Under the pieces are notes generated by a model. That model saw nothing but the letters and a program-made list of their open reading frames with translations. It had not been told where the DNA came from and ran no database searches. The position numbers were made by a program, and so were the translations under genes. DNA of 64,000 nucleotides from Haematobia irritans (lineage: Eukaryota > Arthropoda > Insecta > Diptera > Muscidae), in contig NC_134398.1 in the NCBI RefSeq assembly GCF_050003625.1, positions 65,356,891-65,420,890 on the forward strand, given 5' to 3'. Positions within the stretch are counted from its first letter, which is position 1. Every line of letters starts with the position of its first letter. Below, one piece after another: positions 22,343 to 34,017 of this stretch.

Positions 22343-22850
22343 TTTGACTTCAAATATTTGCGAAAATTCGCAATTTTTCCAGAATGGACTTTTTTTCGAC
22401 AAAATTTTAATAAATTGAAACAAAAAAAGTTAAAATTAACCACTAAAAATATGTAAAGAGCGAGTTACAAAAATAATATTTTGCTCTTGAAACATGTTTG
22501 AGGTGATCATATTCCTTCTCTGCGTGCATAACATGTTAAATTGCTACAATGTTCTTTTAATTCGAATAGAATTCTTTTCATCTACTGCATAATATCTTAA
22601 ATGACAATCACTATATTCACTGGATGAACATGTCTGCGGTGAAAATATAACATGGTCGCCAAACAAACTCGCTCTTCGAAGTTCCTTTCTTTCCAATTGT
22701 TCACGAGTGTCAAATACATGTTATGAAAAGCTCATTTCCACAAAAATGCGTCCTCTCATTTCTTCCGTTCCAGAAAAGCAATGCATGATAGCAACTTAAC
22801 TGTAGGTTACGAGTACAATTCTTTTTTGTATCTTACCAAGATAAAGTAAA
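22343..22850. other. Unassigned sequence with a diverged duplicate
   Basis: The part at about 22620-22690 (TGCGGTGAAAATATAACATG...CTCGCTCTTCGAA) resembles 25745-25830, which lies on the other side of the TAM-B insertion. No gene seen. Confidence 0.4.
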
Positions 22851-22962
22851 CACAAAGAAAATAAACGTTTGGAAAGCGTGTATCGCAGACGTTGTTCTTG
22901 TGTTAGAGGTTTTTGAATTTCAAACTTTTATCTCAAAACAAGTTTTTTGTTACACAATTTTT

Positions 22963-24816
22963 ATACCCTCCATCATAGGATGGGGGTATATTAACTTTGT
23001 CATTCCGTTTGTAACACATCGAAATATTGCTCTAAGACCCCATAAAGTATATATATTCTAGGTCGTGGTGGAATTCTGAGTCGATCTAAGCATGTCCGTC
23101 CGTCTGTTGAAATCACGCTAACTTCCGAACGAAACAAGCTATCGACTTGAAACTTGGCAAAAGTAGTTGTTATCGATGTAGGTCGGATGGTATTGAAAAT
23201 GGGCCATATCGGTCCACTTTTACGTATAGCCCCCATATAAAGGGACCCTCGAATTTGGCTTGTGGAGCCTCTAACAGAAGCATATTTCATCCGATCCGGC
23301 TGAGATTATATGGTGAAATTATATGGTATATGGTGTTGGTATATGGTCTCCAACAACCATGCAAAAATTGGTCCACATCGGTCCATAATTATATATAGCC
23401 CCCATATAAACCGATCCCAATATTTGGCTTGCGGAGCCTAAAAGAGAAGCAAATTTCATCCGATCCGGCTGAAATTTGGTACATGGTGTTGGTATATGGT
23501 CTCTACCAACCATGCAAAAATTGGTTCACATCGGTCTATAATTATATATAGCCCCCATATAAACCAATCCCCAGATTTGGCTTGCGGAGCCTCAAAGAGA
23601 AGAAAATTTCATCCGATCCGGCTGAAATTTGCTACATGATGTTGGTATATGGTCTCTAACAACCATGCAAAAATTGGTCCACATCGGTCAATAATTATAT
23701 TTAGCCCCCTAACAACCATGCAAAAATTGGTCCACATCGGTCAATAATTATATTTAGCCCCCTATATAAACCGATTCCCCGATTTCGCTTGCTGAGCCTC
23801 TGAGAGAAGCTAATTTCATCCGATCCGGCTGAAATTTGGTACATGGTATTGGTATATGGTCTCTAACAACCGTGCAAAAATTGGTCCACATCGGTCCATA
23901 ATTATATATAGCGCCCATATAAACCGATCCCCAGATTTGGGTTGCGGAGCCTCAAAGAGAAGCAAATATCATCCGATCCGCCTGAAATTTGGTACATGAT
24001 ATTGGTATATGCCACTAGAGCCAAAAATAATCTACCAAAATTTTATTTCTATAGAAAATTTTATCAACATTTTATTTCTATAGAAAATTTTGTCAAAATT
24101 TTATTTCTAGAGAAAATTTTGTTAAAATTTTATTCGGTTCATAATAAAATTTTCATCATTGTTAAAATTTTATTTCTATAGAAAATTTTGTCAAAATTTT
24201 ATTTCTGGAGAAAATTTTGTTAAAATTTTATTCGGTTCATAATAAAATTTTCATCATTGGCAAAATTTTATTTCTATAGAAAATTTTGTTCAAATTTTAT
24301 TCGGTTCATAATCATGGTTGTCACTCGAGCCAAAAATAATCTACCAAGATTTTATTTCTATAGAAAATTTTGTCAAAAGTTTATTTCTATAGAAAATTTT
24401 GTTAAAATTTTATTTCTGTAAAAATTTTTGTCAAAATTTTCTTTCTATAGAAAATTTTGTAAAAATTTTTATTTCTATAGAAAATTTTGTGAAAATTTTA
24501 TTTCTACAGAAAATTTTGTTAAAATTTTTTTTCTGTAGAAAATTTTGTCAAAATTTTATGTCTACTTTGTCAAACTGAATTATATACGTATTGGATCGAT
24601 CTTTTTTGATTTAATATATACCACGTATGGACTTACATACAATTTAGAAGATGGTGTTAGGAGGTTTTAAGATACCTTGCCATCGGCAAGCGTTACCGCA
24701 ACTTAAGTAATTCGATTGTGGATGGCACTGTTTAGATGAAGTTTCTACGCAGTCCATGATGGAGGGTACATAAGCTTCGGCCTGGCCGAACTTACGGCCG
24801 TATATACTTGTTTTTT
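22963..24816 (+). mobile_element. DINE-alpha, nested in TAM-B
   Basis: Head TACCCTCCATCATAGGATGG, AAGTATATATATTCTAGGTC, GTCCGTCCGTCTG, about six array units (one partly duplicated at 23690-23760), 29-bp minisatellite (24012-24560), tail CATGATGGAGGGTACATAAG and CGGCCGTATATACTTGTTTT. Very similar in order and wording to 12292-14379, including the minisatellite. Confidence 0.75.
24012..24560. repeat. 29-bp palindromic minisatellite in DINE-alpha
   Basis: Same unit as at 13676-14125, with the same interrupting TTCGGTTCATAAT blocks, so both arrays descend from one arranged ancestor. Confidence 0.85.
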
Positions 24817-24965
24817 ATTGACTTTATGTCTTTAATAAGACACATTTTGAAGTTTCATAGTAAAAGTTTAATACAGTAGTGTGTAATACGAAACATATTT
24901 TTGCAAATTTTTGGAATATATGTAAGTTTACAGTATTTCCGTTTCAAAAAAAAAAAAAAAACAAA

Positions 24966-25024
24966 GCAGGGATTGAACCCTTTGTACACAAGGCGGTCAT
25001 GCTAACCATTGCTCCACTGTGGCC
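24966..25024 (-). other. R1 tRNA-like module, degraded
   Basis: Minus strand: CCACAGTGGAGCAATGGTTA as A-box region, CCTTGTGTACAAAGGG in place of the anticodon arm, GTTCAATCCCTGC as a mutated B-box, followed by a run of 17 T's. Confidence 0.5.
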
Positions 25025-25227
25025 AACGAAATGTATGTTTCTGATAAATAGAGTTTCTTTACATCGGCTCGCCCAAAGCTATGCTATATAAATATAACTG
25101 TTTGACTGTTTGCGTTGCTTGTGCGTTGATTACTATAATCATAATATAGTAATAAATTTGTAAAATCGACTTCTTCTACATTGTTTGTATTACAGAAAAA
25201 GGTGCTTAGAACTAAAAAAAACATTTT

Positions 25228-25570
25228 GTACAGAAAAAAAGTAAACTGTTTTATAACATGAATATACCACGTCTTGCGAAAATTGAACTTAATTGCACCA
25301 TTTTGAGATTTCCACAAAGCGTTGTTAAAACCAGGAAAATTTAATGCCCTGGTGTACTTTTTAATTACAACTCACGAAATTAATCCTCTCATGGAAGAAA
25401 AAAATGAACTAAAAGTAAAGAATAAAATCATTGGAGCCAAATCTTGACCATTTTAACCATATTGTAATTCTTTCTTACTATTTTTGGGAATCGGATGAAA
25501 ATTTTCTTTTGCGTTAGTTCATATTGAATTTATTAGTGTTATTATGGAACTCTATAAAATTTCGAAAATT
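25228..25570 (-). repeat. TAM-D, truncated, nested in TAM-B
   Basis: Matches the right half of 56618-57118 in reverse: ACGTCTTGCGAAAATTGAAC, TTTTGAGATTTCCACAAAGC, TTAATGCCCTG, AGTTCATATTGAA. The other end is missing. Confidence 0.65.
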
Positions 25571-26193
25571 TTATAGAGTTTATGAAATTGTTGTTATTAA
25601 ATTGTTTTTACATCCTGTAAAAAAATCAACGTTTATGACAAAAAGTATATACTTTTCTTCGAAACAAACTTCCTTACAACGAATAGCTAATGGGAAACGA
25701 TATTTATTTGTATAAGATTTCGTTTGGTGGGAAAGAATTAGTTTTTTGCGTATATGTTCACTGGTCATTGAACATAACTGCGGCGAAAATGTTATATGGG
25801 AACCAATCATATAATCTCGCTCTTTGAATAAGATCGTGGCAACCATCTTAAAAATCCGGATGCCACTACACGCAAAGAAAAAAAACGTTTGGAAAACGTG
25901 TACCGAAAACGTGTTTCGTTTGTTAGAGTTTTTTGAATTGCTTCGAAAATTTTAAACTTTTATCACCAAAAAAATTCGTTTGTTACAACATTTCTATTTT
26001 TTCAATAAAAAAAGTTATTTTTGAAACAACAACGCAGTCCATTTCGTTTATATCAAACACTGTTCTTTTCTGACTTTTAGTCTTTAATAAGACACATTTT
26101 ACAGTTCAAAATTTAATATACTACAATGTAATAATGAACATTTTTTCGGAATCTTCCGAACATATCTGGAATATATGTAAAAAAAAAAACTTT

Positions 26194-26265
26194 GGTCGAA
26201 GCAGGGATCGAACCCACGACCCTTGGAATGCAAGTCGGACGTAGCAACCACTGCTCCACGATGCC
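26194..26265 (-). other. R1 tRNA-like module
   Basis: Minus strand: GGAGCAGTGGTTGCTACGTC, GACTTGCATTCCAAGG as anticodon arm, GGGTTCGATCCCTGC as B-box, then CCAAAGTTTTTTTTTT, a Pol III type terminator. Confidence 0.6.
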
Positions 26266-26380
26266 AAACTAAATGTTTGTTTCTGTTAAATAAACTTTGT
26301 TTATTCGGTTCGTGGGCGCCGCAAGCTATGCTATATAAATATAACTTATATGGATATTTATCTATTGATGACCATAACAG

Positions 26381-26453
26381 GTACATAGCTCAGTGGTTAG
26401 TGTGTTGGCTTACAAAGTGCATGGTCCGCGGTTCGATTCTCCGTCCAGGCGAA
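26381..26453 (+). other. R2 tRNA-like module
   Basis: TAGCTCAGTGGTTAG is an excellent A-box and GGTTCGATTCT a near-perfect B-box. The anticodon arm (GTTGGCTTACAAAGTGCATG) pairs weakly. TATATAAATATAAC lies about 45 bp upstream. Confidence 0.65.
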
Positions 26454-26742
26454 AGGTAAAAAAATTTTAAAAATTTATAAAATCGTATAATTAAGAACTA
26501 TAACTTAAGAACTAAAAAACCTCGTGGATGTGAGAAAGATGTGAGGGAAAATACAATTAGCAAGAAAACAAAATTTTATTTTGAGTTTGTCTTTATGAAA
26601 TCCTGGAAAAGAATAAACGTTTATCACAAAAAGTATATACTTTTCTTCCGAATACACTTCCTTACAGCGAAAAGCAAATGAGAAACGAACTTTGTTTGTC
26701 TAAAATTTCGTTTGGGAGGAAAGAATTATTTTTTTGCGTGTA

Positions 26743-28225
26743 TAACATAACTTTATCATGGAATTATGCCTCAATTATTCACGATTGTTGCATACAGGGT
26801 ATGAAAACCTAAAACCCGCAAACCCATAAAAACGAGACCCAAATAAGCCTTCTCATTTTTTTCGTTTCAGAAAACGAATTTATGATAACAACATATGTTA
26901 CATACATAGATATTCGTTAAGAGTATAACTCTGTTTAGTTTCTTTGCAATATAAACTATGCTTCATCTTTGCTTTTTCGAATATGTCAAAGCCACATATT
27001 TCTCATCTTACATATGCTTCGTATTAAATAACATTCAGCATATTGTCTCCTTTAAATAAACGTATATTTCATCGTCGGAATTGTATATATCTACGTAATT
27101 CAAACAAAGCCAATAATGTAGCTCATAAATCAATTTATTTTGAAAATGTCAAAAAACTGTCAAATTCTACAGCTACTGATAGATTGAATGCCATAAACGG
27201 CGAAGATCTTCCATAAAAACAGCCGGTGCCGCCACAAATCTTTGTTTTTCTTTTGTCGATGTTGATTCCAGTAGTCCCCATAACTTGAATGCTTGACCAT
27301 AGCAAGTATGGAAGAACGGACAAAGGCCAAGAAAGAAGTGGTCAAATAGTCCCCACAAAACGTCAGAAAGTTTAGTTATTCAAGATTGTCAAATGATTGA
27401 CGACTTTTGGGTATCATTAAAGAGTCGTTTCGGTCAAAGCACACACTCACTCACCCTAGGGTAATTTTCAATAAGTTTTCCTTTTCAATATTTTAAGACC
27501 ATTCAATCATTTTGGTTTTATACAGGCGTCCAACTAAGTAAATATGAAGACTAGACTGGAAACAAAAGATCGATAGAATTACATGCGGCAATGGTTACAA
27601 GACCTATTGACAAACAATGTATTTGTCCCCCGTGGCTCATTAACAAGAGTGAAAGTTGTTTTTTTTTTTTGTTTTGTCTTGAAGTGGCGCGACATTATGT
27701 GACACCAGCTTTATATCTCACATTATATCAAGCCGGCTAAATAACCGTTTGTCAAAAATAAACAATACAGTACTTACATTATACAATACAATTCTGATTT
27801 ATTCTCGAAAGTAACACTAACTCAAAAGAAGGCGTATTAATAATAGTTTGAACAATTTTCGTCTACCGGAAAAGGTAAAGTGTTCTCGTAAAGTATTTAT
27901 TGCTGTTAAAACAAGAAAACTTAACAATTAAGTTATTATTAAGTTATATATTAACCTAATTTTTTTTGCAAATTTTTATATAAAGATATCATTCCAAGCA
28001 GGAAGTGGCGGTACCTGGCGGTAAATTCGTCACCTCTTTTATTATTTTAATAACTTGGATATAGGTCATATAATTGCAGTAATATCGCAGTTTTCTTTTC
28101 AGTTTGTTCTATCTACTTCCAAATTTCCATTTATAACCTGTCCAAGTAACGATTTTTGACCATATATAGATTCCTGATCATGATATATCCGTCTGTCTGT
28201 AAACTAAGAAAAAAAGTGAACCATG
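26743..28225. other. Unassigned sequence
   Basis: The longest stretch without a recognised element. Composition is mixed, with a less AT-rich part around 27170-27360. Short minus-strand frames there show no domain. It may be old single-copy DNA. Confidence 0.4.
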
Positions 28226-28227
28226 TA

Positions 28228-28719
28228 CACGGACGAAAAAGACTGTTTTTCAAATGTTTGGGTGTACAAATTATATGTTTGGTACTCAAATTTTTTAAAA
28301 CAATATTTTCAATTGCAAGCATATAATGTTCATAAACTAGCATAACATGTTTGGGACATATATGTTAATATGTTAGAACATATTATGTTTGGGACATAAA
28401 ATATTTGTAAATATAATATGCTTGGATGCAAACATATATTAATTTGGAAATAGCCTATAAACATATATGTGTTTAGAAAGAGAGACCTAGAGAGTAAGCT
28501 GCAAGTAAAATAATGGAAGTAACCATTTGGCGCCTTAAACATATATCCACACAAAGAAAATTTCATTAAAATTTTTTACTACCAGTGTATGCCCTAAGGT
28601 GAAACATAATATGTTTGAACAATACAAACAAAATTTTGTTTGGACCAATCCTGAAAATATATATGCTTGAAGAAAAATGTGTTTGGGGTATATGTTACAG
28701 AAGCGATTTTTTTAGGGTG
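28228..28719 (+). mobile_element. TAM-A2, short copy
   Basis: TA at 28226-28227 and 28720-28721. Left end CACGGACGAAAAAGACTG, right end (reverse complement) CACCCTAAAAAAATCGCTTC. The tRNA-like core is absent. A 41-bp remnant of TAM-C (about 28551-28590, keeping CACACAAAG and CCAGTG) sits inside. Confidence 0.75.
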
Positions 28720-28721
28720 TA

Positions 28722-29110
28722 GGGCACTAAAGCACTAAACAATTTAACATTATTTTAGTTCATGGTATTATTATATTTTGAGAAAGTTTCCTTAACTTAA
28801 TTCATTTTTGGCGTACGTTAATTACAGTTACTAAAAAGGGGGAAACATTATCCACAAATGAATTTCTTAATATTTGTAAATTTTACCACGAATGCGCCGA
28901 TGTTGAACTTCATATGGCACTAAAGACATTCTTGCAATTTTGAACTCAAATTTTTCCTTCAAACTTTTCTTTATTAAAGGGAAAACAAAATAATTAGGTA
29001 TTATAAATTTTCTTGAATTTCTCGAAAAATATTTACTAATTATTGTATATCGGCGTTTGCTAACATTTTCTAGAATTAACCTAATTTCCTAAAATTTACC
29101 AATATTTTAC
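28722..29110 (-). repeat. TAM-E relic
   Basis: Reverse match to 52868-53370: TTTTAGTTCATGG, AAGTTTCCTTAACT, TTGGCGTACGTTA, CTTCATATGGCACTAAAGAC, CTTCCTGGTGG. The TIRs are eroded. Confidence 0.6.
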
Positions 29111-29387
29111 TTCCTGGTGGCACAGCGATGTATGGGCAATAGGATTGTCATATCTAAAATCAAAAATTAATCAGTGAAAGCAGAATAAAATTATATAGTG
29201 TTGTTTATTCATTTCTTACTTTGACTTGAAGTCCATTCAAAAAAAAGAATCCTTTTACGACTTTTGATTAATTCTAAAATGTATTTGTCCAATATTTCGA
29301 TTAACATTGTCGGTCTTCGACCTGAAATTAAAATTTTAACACATAAACAAAAAGATGAAAAAAGAGAAAAGGTTCGTCCCTTCCTAT

Positions 29388-29848
29388 ACTGTGGCCAAAA
29401 ATTTCATGTTTTTAAAATACGAATGCGAATTTTTCTTAACATAGAAGACGCATTTCTCTGATATTTATTGAAATTGTGTTTAAATTTGTTGTCTTTTTGC
29501 ATCTTGGCTACAAAGTGTTCAAAAATAGGACATGTTTTTAATACCTTATTTTAAAGACGCTTTTTTACTTGTAACCTAGCATTAGTTCTACTGGAAGTCG
29601 AGTCTGAATTTGGAAATTAAAGTTGTTGTTAACACGTTTTAAAGGACTTTGATAGCATATAAAGAAAAAAGTTGAAAAAACAAAAAAATGAAATTTGCTT
29701 CGTAGAATCAAGTACGCAAAACTCAAATTTAAACGAGAATTGCGTTTTAAAAGTATCCTTGAATGCTCCACTTCTTTAGCTTGGAATCAATACCAAAATC
29801 ATTACAGTAGACAAAATCTTTGGAACCGGGCATGTTTTTTACGTGTAA
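29388..29848 (+). repeat. TAM-F relic, internally deleted
   Basis: GGCCAAAAATTTCATG, AAGACGCATTTCTCTG, CTACTGGAAGTCGAGTC, TTTGGAACCGGGCATG in TAM-F order. The middle (AAGTTTTTTCCTTGTCC block) is deleted. Sequence just left of it (29110-29387) is unassigned. Confidence 0.65.
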
Positions 29849-30087
29849 ATAAAGTTAATGACTATTAACAATTAGAAAAGGACCTCAAGCCGAATTAAGA
29901 AGTAAATAAATAAATTAAAACAAAAGGGAAACTAAATTAAGGATATAGTTGACACATTTTATTGTAACTTGGAAAGGGAATGATGTAAAGTACCAATTCA
30001 AAAAGTTTATTTTCTTTAAAATAAATTAAATTAAACGAGCGATAGGTTGTTCTAGAAGTTGCTATTATCACCTGATTTTCTTCCATT

Positions 30088-30254
30088 TTTATACCCTTCA
30101 CCACTACTGTGGTACAGGGTATAATAAGTTTGTGCATTTGTATGTAACGCCAAAAAGGAAAAGTCTGAGACCCATCGTTTAGTATACCGATCGTCTTAGA
30201 ATTAAATTCTGAGTCGATTAAGCGATGTCCGTCTGTCTGTCTGGCTGTCTGTCT

Positions 30255-30288
<34 letters not shown>

Positions 30289-31578
30289 CTGTTCATGTAT
30301 TTTTGTGCGCAAAGTACAGGTCGCAGTTTAAGTCCGATCGTCCTCAAATTTGGCATAGGATCGTTTTTTGGGACAAAGACAATCACTATTGATTTTGGAA
30401 AAAATCGGTTCAGATTTAGATATAGCTGCCATATATATTTACCCCCGATCTGGTCATAATTTGCGTGTTTATCAAACGATGTTCTTCAAATTCAGTACAT
30501 CCGAATATTTTATGAGTCTCGAAAAACTTGCAAAATATCAGCTAAATGGGTTCAGGTTTAGATATAGCTCCCATATATATCTTTCGTCCGATTTAGACTC
30601 ATATGGCAACAGAGGCAATAGTTTACTACCGATTTTCGTGAAATTTTGCATAAAGAGTAGAATTGACATTCTACCAATGCTTGGTAAATTTGATTGAAAT
30701 CGGTTCAGATTTAGATATAGCTCCCATATATATCTTTCGTCCGATTTGCACTTATATGGCCTCAAAAGCTAGAGTTTTGCCGTGATTTAGTTCAAATTTT
30801 GCACAAGGAGTACGTTTAATAGTATCGGTAAGTGTACCAAATTTGGTTGAAATCGGTTCAGATTTAGATATAGCTCCCATATATATCTTTCGCCCGATTT
30901 ACACTCAAATGACCACGGGGGTCAGAGTTATTCTCCCATTTACGTGAAATTTAGCAGAGATAGCATGTCAAATTTACTCAAAATCGGTTCAGATTATATA
31001 TAGCTCCCATATATATGTACACCAGAGTTGGGGAAATATGGTAGACTATATATTTTAGACCCATTTTCAATGGGATTTTCTTCCAATTGACTGGATAGTT
31101 TCCTCCTAGTCGCCCGACTTGACCAAATAATATATCACAGCCCACACTTGACCACATATCTTGGCAAGATCTAACCAATATCCTTGTAAAATCGTCACTG
31201 CTGAGTAGCAAAAATTGTAAATGTTACTCAAATTGTCCTATATCTCGAATACATAAGTATCGCCTGGTAAATCATAAATGCTATTTTCTACAAATGCATT
31301 AAAATTTCTCTCGCTTCATATTGCGCATATCTTTTTATTTTATATTAACATCGTGTTTCATTCCAGGGCGTTAACCGATTTCAATTTTAATTCTAGAGAT
31401 TTTGTAGAAGTACAAAAAATTGTCTCCATTATAAGTATTTGTATCTGGAAATGCAAACCTTTATATAGCTCCCAGCAAATTTGAAGTAGTTGAGATGGTA
31501 ACACAAATGTTGGTCTACATAGTGGTGAAGGGTATAATATAGTCGGCCCCGCCCGACCTTAGACTTTACTTACTTGTT
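30088..31578 (+). mobile_element. DINE-gamma, near-complete copy
   Basis: Head TATACCCTTCACCACTACTG, GGGTATAATAAGTTTGTGC, then a long GTCT/GTCC tract (30228-30293). Array units follow, marked by ATCGGTTCAGATTTAGATAT, AGCTCCCATATATAT and CGTCCGATTT. Unit anchors at 30589, 30742 and 30895 are exactly 153 bp apart. Tail GTGGTGAAGGGTATAATATA and GTCGGCCCCGCCCGACC. A third family with the same plan as DINE-alpha and -beta. Confidence 0.7.
30228..30293. repeat. GTCT/GTCC tetranucleotide tract
   Basis: Repeated GTCTGTCTGTCCGTCCGTC for about 66 bp, an expanded form of the short GTCCGTCTG block found near the head of every DINE-like copy here. Confidence 0.85.
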
Positions 31579-31773
31579 AATAATTATTTTGATCCAGAAA
31601 GATACATGGCTATACCGGAATTTCTAAATCCGGAGCGGGAGCGGAGCGGTTTCCAAATGAAAAAACGCTCCGCTCCGAATAAAATATTACTTGAATGGAA
31701 TGTGTAACTTTGAAATTACACTGTGTAGGTAATTTCCAATATAGCTAGTACTTAGCGTAGTGTGAGTAAACGT
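31579..31773. other. Unassigned, with a GGAGCG-rich patch
   Basis: Includes CCGGAGCGGGAGCGGAGCGG (31631-31650) and CGCTCCGCTCC, locally GC-rich degenerate repeats like those at 35335-35410. No gene. Confidence 0.45.
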
Positions 31774-31777
31774 TTAA

Positions 31778-32754
31778 CCCTTCTGTGCGTGATGAGGTCC
31801 CGCTGGACCTTTTTGATTTTTATTCATACATAACTTTATATTTTATATGAATTTCAGCTTGATGGTTTATGACTTCTTGTACTGAAGTGTTTTAAGTTGA
31901 AAACTTTAAATTTTTATGTGATTGAATCATTAAATCGGTTTTTATAGGTATTTGAAAAAGTTTAGTGCGATTCTGCGTGATGAGGTCCAATGGGACCTAT
32001 TATTAATTACATTAGTGGTTTTAGCACAGTTTAAAAAGCAGTGTAAAGATATTGCGCTTTTCGTATTTGGAACAATTAATAACACTAACATCCTTTCAGA
32101 AAATACCGTTATTTGGAAGAATTTGTCATTTTTGAAGTTTCCATTGGTTTCGTTGCTTGGTAGTACATAATTTTATGTCTTCCGTTGATATATCCAATAT
32201 AGTGAGAGTAAAAGTGCAAAAAAAGTTATTTGAACTTCATGGAAATCGTGGTCGAAATAAGTTTTTATATTTCTATACATTTTCCGGACCTATCGGCTCC
32301 TGGAATTTGGCAAGATGTGCCTCAATTTGGACCAAGTTTGAAACAACCACTGTGCACATAATACTGCGAGCAAAACGAACGCCACTAAAAAAAATCGTAT
32401 TGTTTTTCCTTCAAAAATCCAGTTTGTTAAGAACATTCAACTACAAAAACAATATATTGTTGCTTGGTACGTATAAGGATACTTATAGGTACCACGCCTG
32501 CGTCAAACATCAGGGTCACTAGTATACTAATCAAAAATTTTAACATTATCTGTATCCTATTAAAACTTAAATAAAACTCTATATTTACAACCAAATGTTT
32601 ATATATGCAATTTGTGCATTATAGAAGAGTCCACCTACAGTAAATGATCGAAAAATATCGTAGGGATAACCTCTCTACCATCCTTTTTTTATTGTAGGTC
32701 CCACGGGACCTCATCACGCTGGTATCGCTTCCAGTGTTATCACATACACAAGGG
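31778..32754. mobile_element. PB-1 piggyBac-like non-autonomous element
   Basis: TTAA at 31774-31777 and 32755-32758. Terminal inverted repeats CCCTTCTGT and CCCTTGTGT. An internal inverted repeat GCGTGATGAGGTCCC... follows with 0 bp spacing at the left (from 31787) but 26 bp at the right (ending 32719). Such asymmetry of terminal and internal repeats is a known piggyBac trait. The internal repeat holds the palindrome GGTCCCGTGGGACC. A third copy of it lies at 31975-31997. Open frames 31952-32170 and 32157-32522 are the best remnants of a product, but I cannot match them to a transposase domain. Confidence 0.8.
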
Positions 32755-32966
32755 TTAAAATGTACGATATGTATTTTTGTACGTACGTACATTGGGGAAA
32801 ACACAACGTGTTTTTTAGTAATTGTTTTCAAAAACGGCAAATGTCAAAATATATCTCTAGTATGTGTAGTAAAAGTAACAACAGTACTTTCGATCAATTT
32901 CATCCCGTATTACTACAAAGATGTTTATATTTAGATCTTATTTATATTTAATTTTTTAGTTTTCTA

Positions 32967-33589
32967 CACTGAAAAAAATATTGTCGTGAAGTCAAAGATT
33001 TCATGTCCTTAGAATAAGAATGCAAATTTTGCTTAACATGAAGACGCATTTCTCTAAAATAAAGTTTTTTCCTTGTCCAAAAGTCAATAAACTTTTGAAT
33101 GAAGTTGTAATGTCCTTATAATTAAGTGATTTTACTTAAAAATGTGTATCATAACATGAAAGATAAAGTTTTTGAGGTAAGGTCAACGTGACTTTAATAA
33201 TTAAGAAAAATTCTTTAAAATTAATAAAATTGTCTTTAATTTTCTTTCCTTTTTTCATCTTGCCTACAAAGCAAAAAATCGTTAAAAAATAAGACATGTT
33301 TTTCAACACTTTATTTTAAAAACGCTTTTTACTTGAAACATAGCATAATTTCTACTGGAAGTCGAGTCTTAATATGGAAAATAAAATTGTCGTTAACTCG
33401 TTTTTAAAGGATTTTGATAACAACTGACGAAAAAATTCTAAAAAAATGAAAAAGTACATAACCCCCAAATTTAAAAGAGAATTGCGTCTTTAAAGTATCC
33501 TTACTTGTATTCTCCGCTTCTTTCCTCGGAATTAATACCCAAACTGTTAAAGACAAAATCGTTGGAACCGGGCATGCTTTTTTTCAGTG
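32967..33589 (+). mobile_element. TAM-F, copy 2
   Basis: TA at 32965-32966 and 33590-33591. Ends CACTGAAAAAAATATTGTCG and, reverse complemented, CACTGAAAAAAAGCATGCCC. 623 bp, colinear with 19277-19931. Confidence 0.85.
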
Positions 33590-33591
33590 TA

Positions 33592-34015
33592 AGGACATTC
33601 ATATTTGCTTTACTATTGTACTATATCCTAGCATTCTCTTATTTCTGATATTAGTTCTCGAAAATTTAATTAAAATTATGGATAGTTTCAATTTTGGTTG
33701 AGAAATGTGCGCATATACATTTATTTTAATTTTTCTCACATTGAAAACTAATGACTTAATTGTATTATTGCATGTTATCTACTTTTTTTGAGAACGAACA
33801 TTTCTTAAAAACGCTGTTCGAAAATGTATTTTTACAATAAAGGGGAAAAAAGCGAAATTAGGTAACACTAGATCTGAGTAAGAATATTCGTAGGTATACC
33901 ACGGACTGATTTCGATGGAGGTTGTTGCAAACATAAACATACACACACACATTACAAATATAACAAAACCTCTTCTCTACGTCTGTTGCAAAACAAAAAA
34001 AAAACTTTCGGAGTG
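33592..34015. other. Unassigned sequence
   Basis: AT-rich, contains ACATACACACACACATTAC. No element or gene recognised. Confidence 0.35.
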
Positions 34016-34017
34016 TA

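Larger units (their letters stand above)
22851..25752 (+). mobile_element. TAM-B hosting DINE-alpha and TAM-D
   Basis: Left part ACACAAAGAAAATAAACGTT...AAAACAAGTTTTTTGTTAC, then DINE-alpha (22963-24816), then TAM-B sequence again (GACTTTATGTCTTTAATAAG, R1, TATATAAATATAAC, TTTGTATTACAGAAAAAGG), then TAM-D (25228-25570), then the right end (AACGTTTATGACAAAAAG...TTTTTTGCGTA). About 100 bp of TAM-B is missing at the DINE junction and R2 is deleted. Confidence 0.7.
25869..26740 (+). mobile_element. TAM-B with both tRNA-like modules
   Basis: TA at 25867-25868 and 26741-26742. Left end CACGCAAAGAAAAAAAACGT, right end (reverse complement) CACGCAAAAAAATAATTCTT. 872 bp. R1 (26194-26265, minus) and R2 (26381-26453, plus) are both readable; the mini-intron's 3' half is deleted. 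No protein. Confidence 0.85.

Noticed and set aside
26381..26453. Functional tRNA genes at R1 and R2 sites
   Set aside because: A- and B-boxes are good but the acceptor and anticodon stems pair poorly and the copies vary; they sit inside transposons.
32157..32522. piggyBac transposase within PB-1
   Set aside because: The frame lacks the DDD motifs and the cysteine-rich end, so I describe it only as an unidentified frame.
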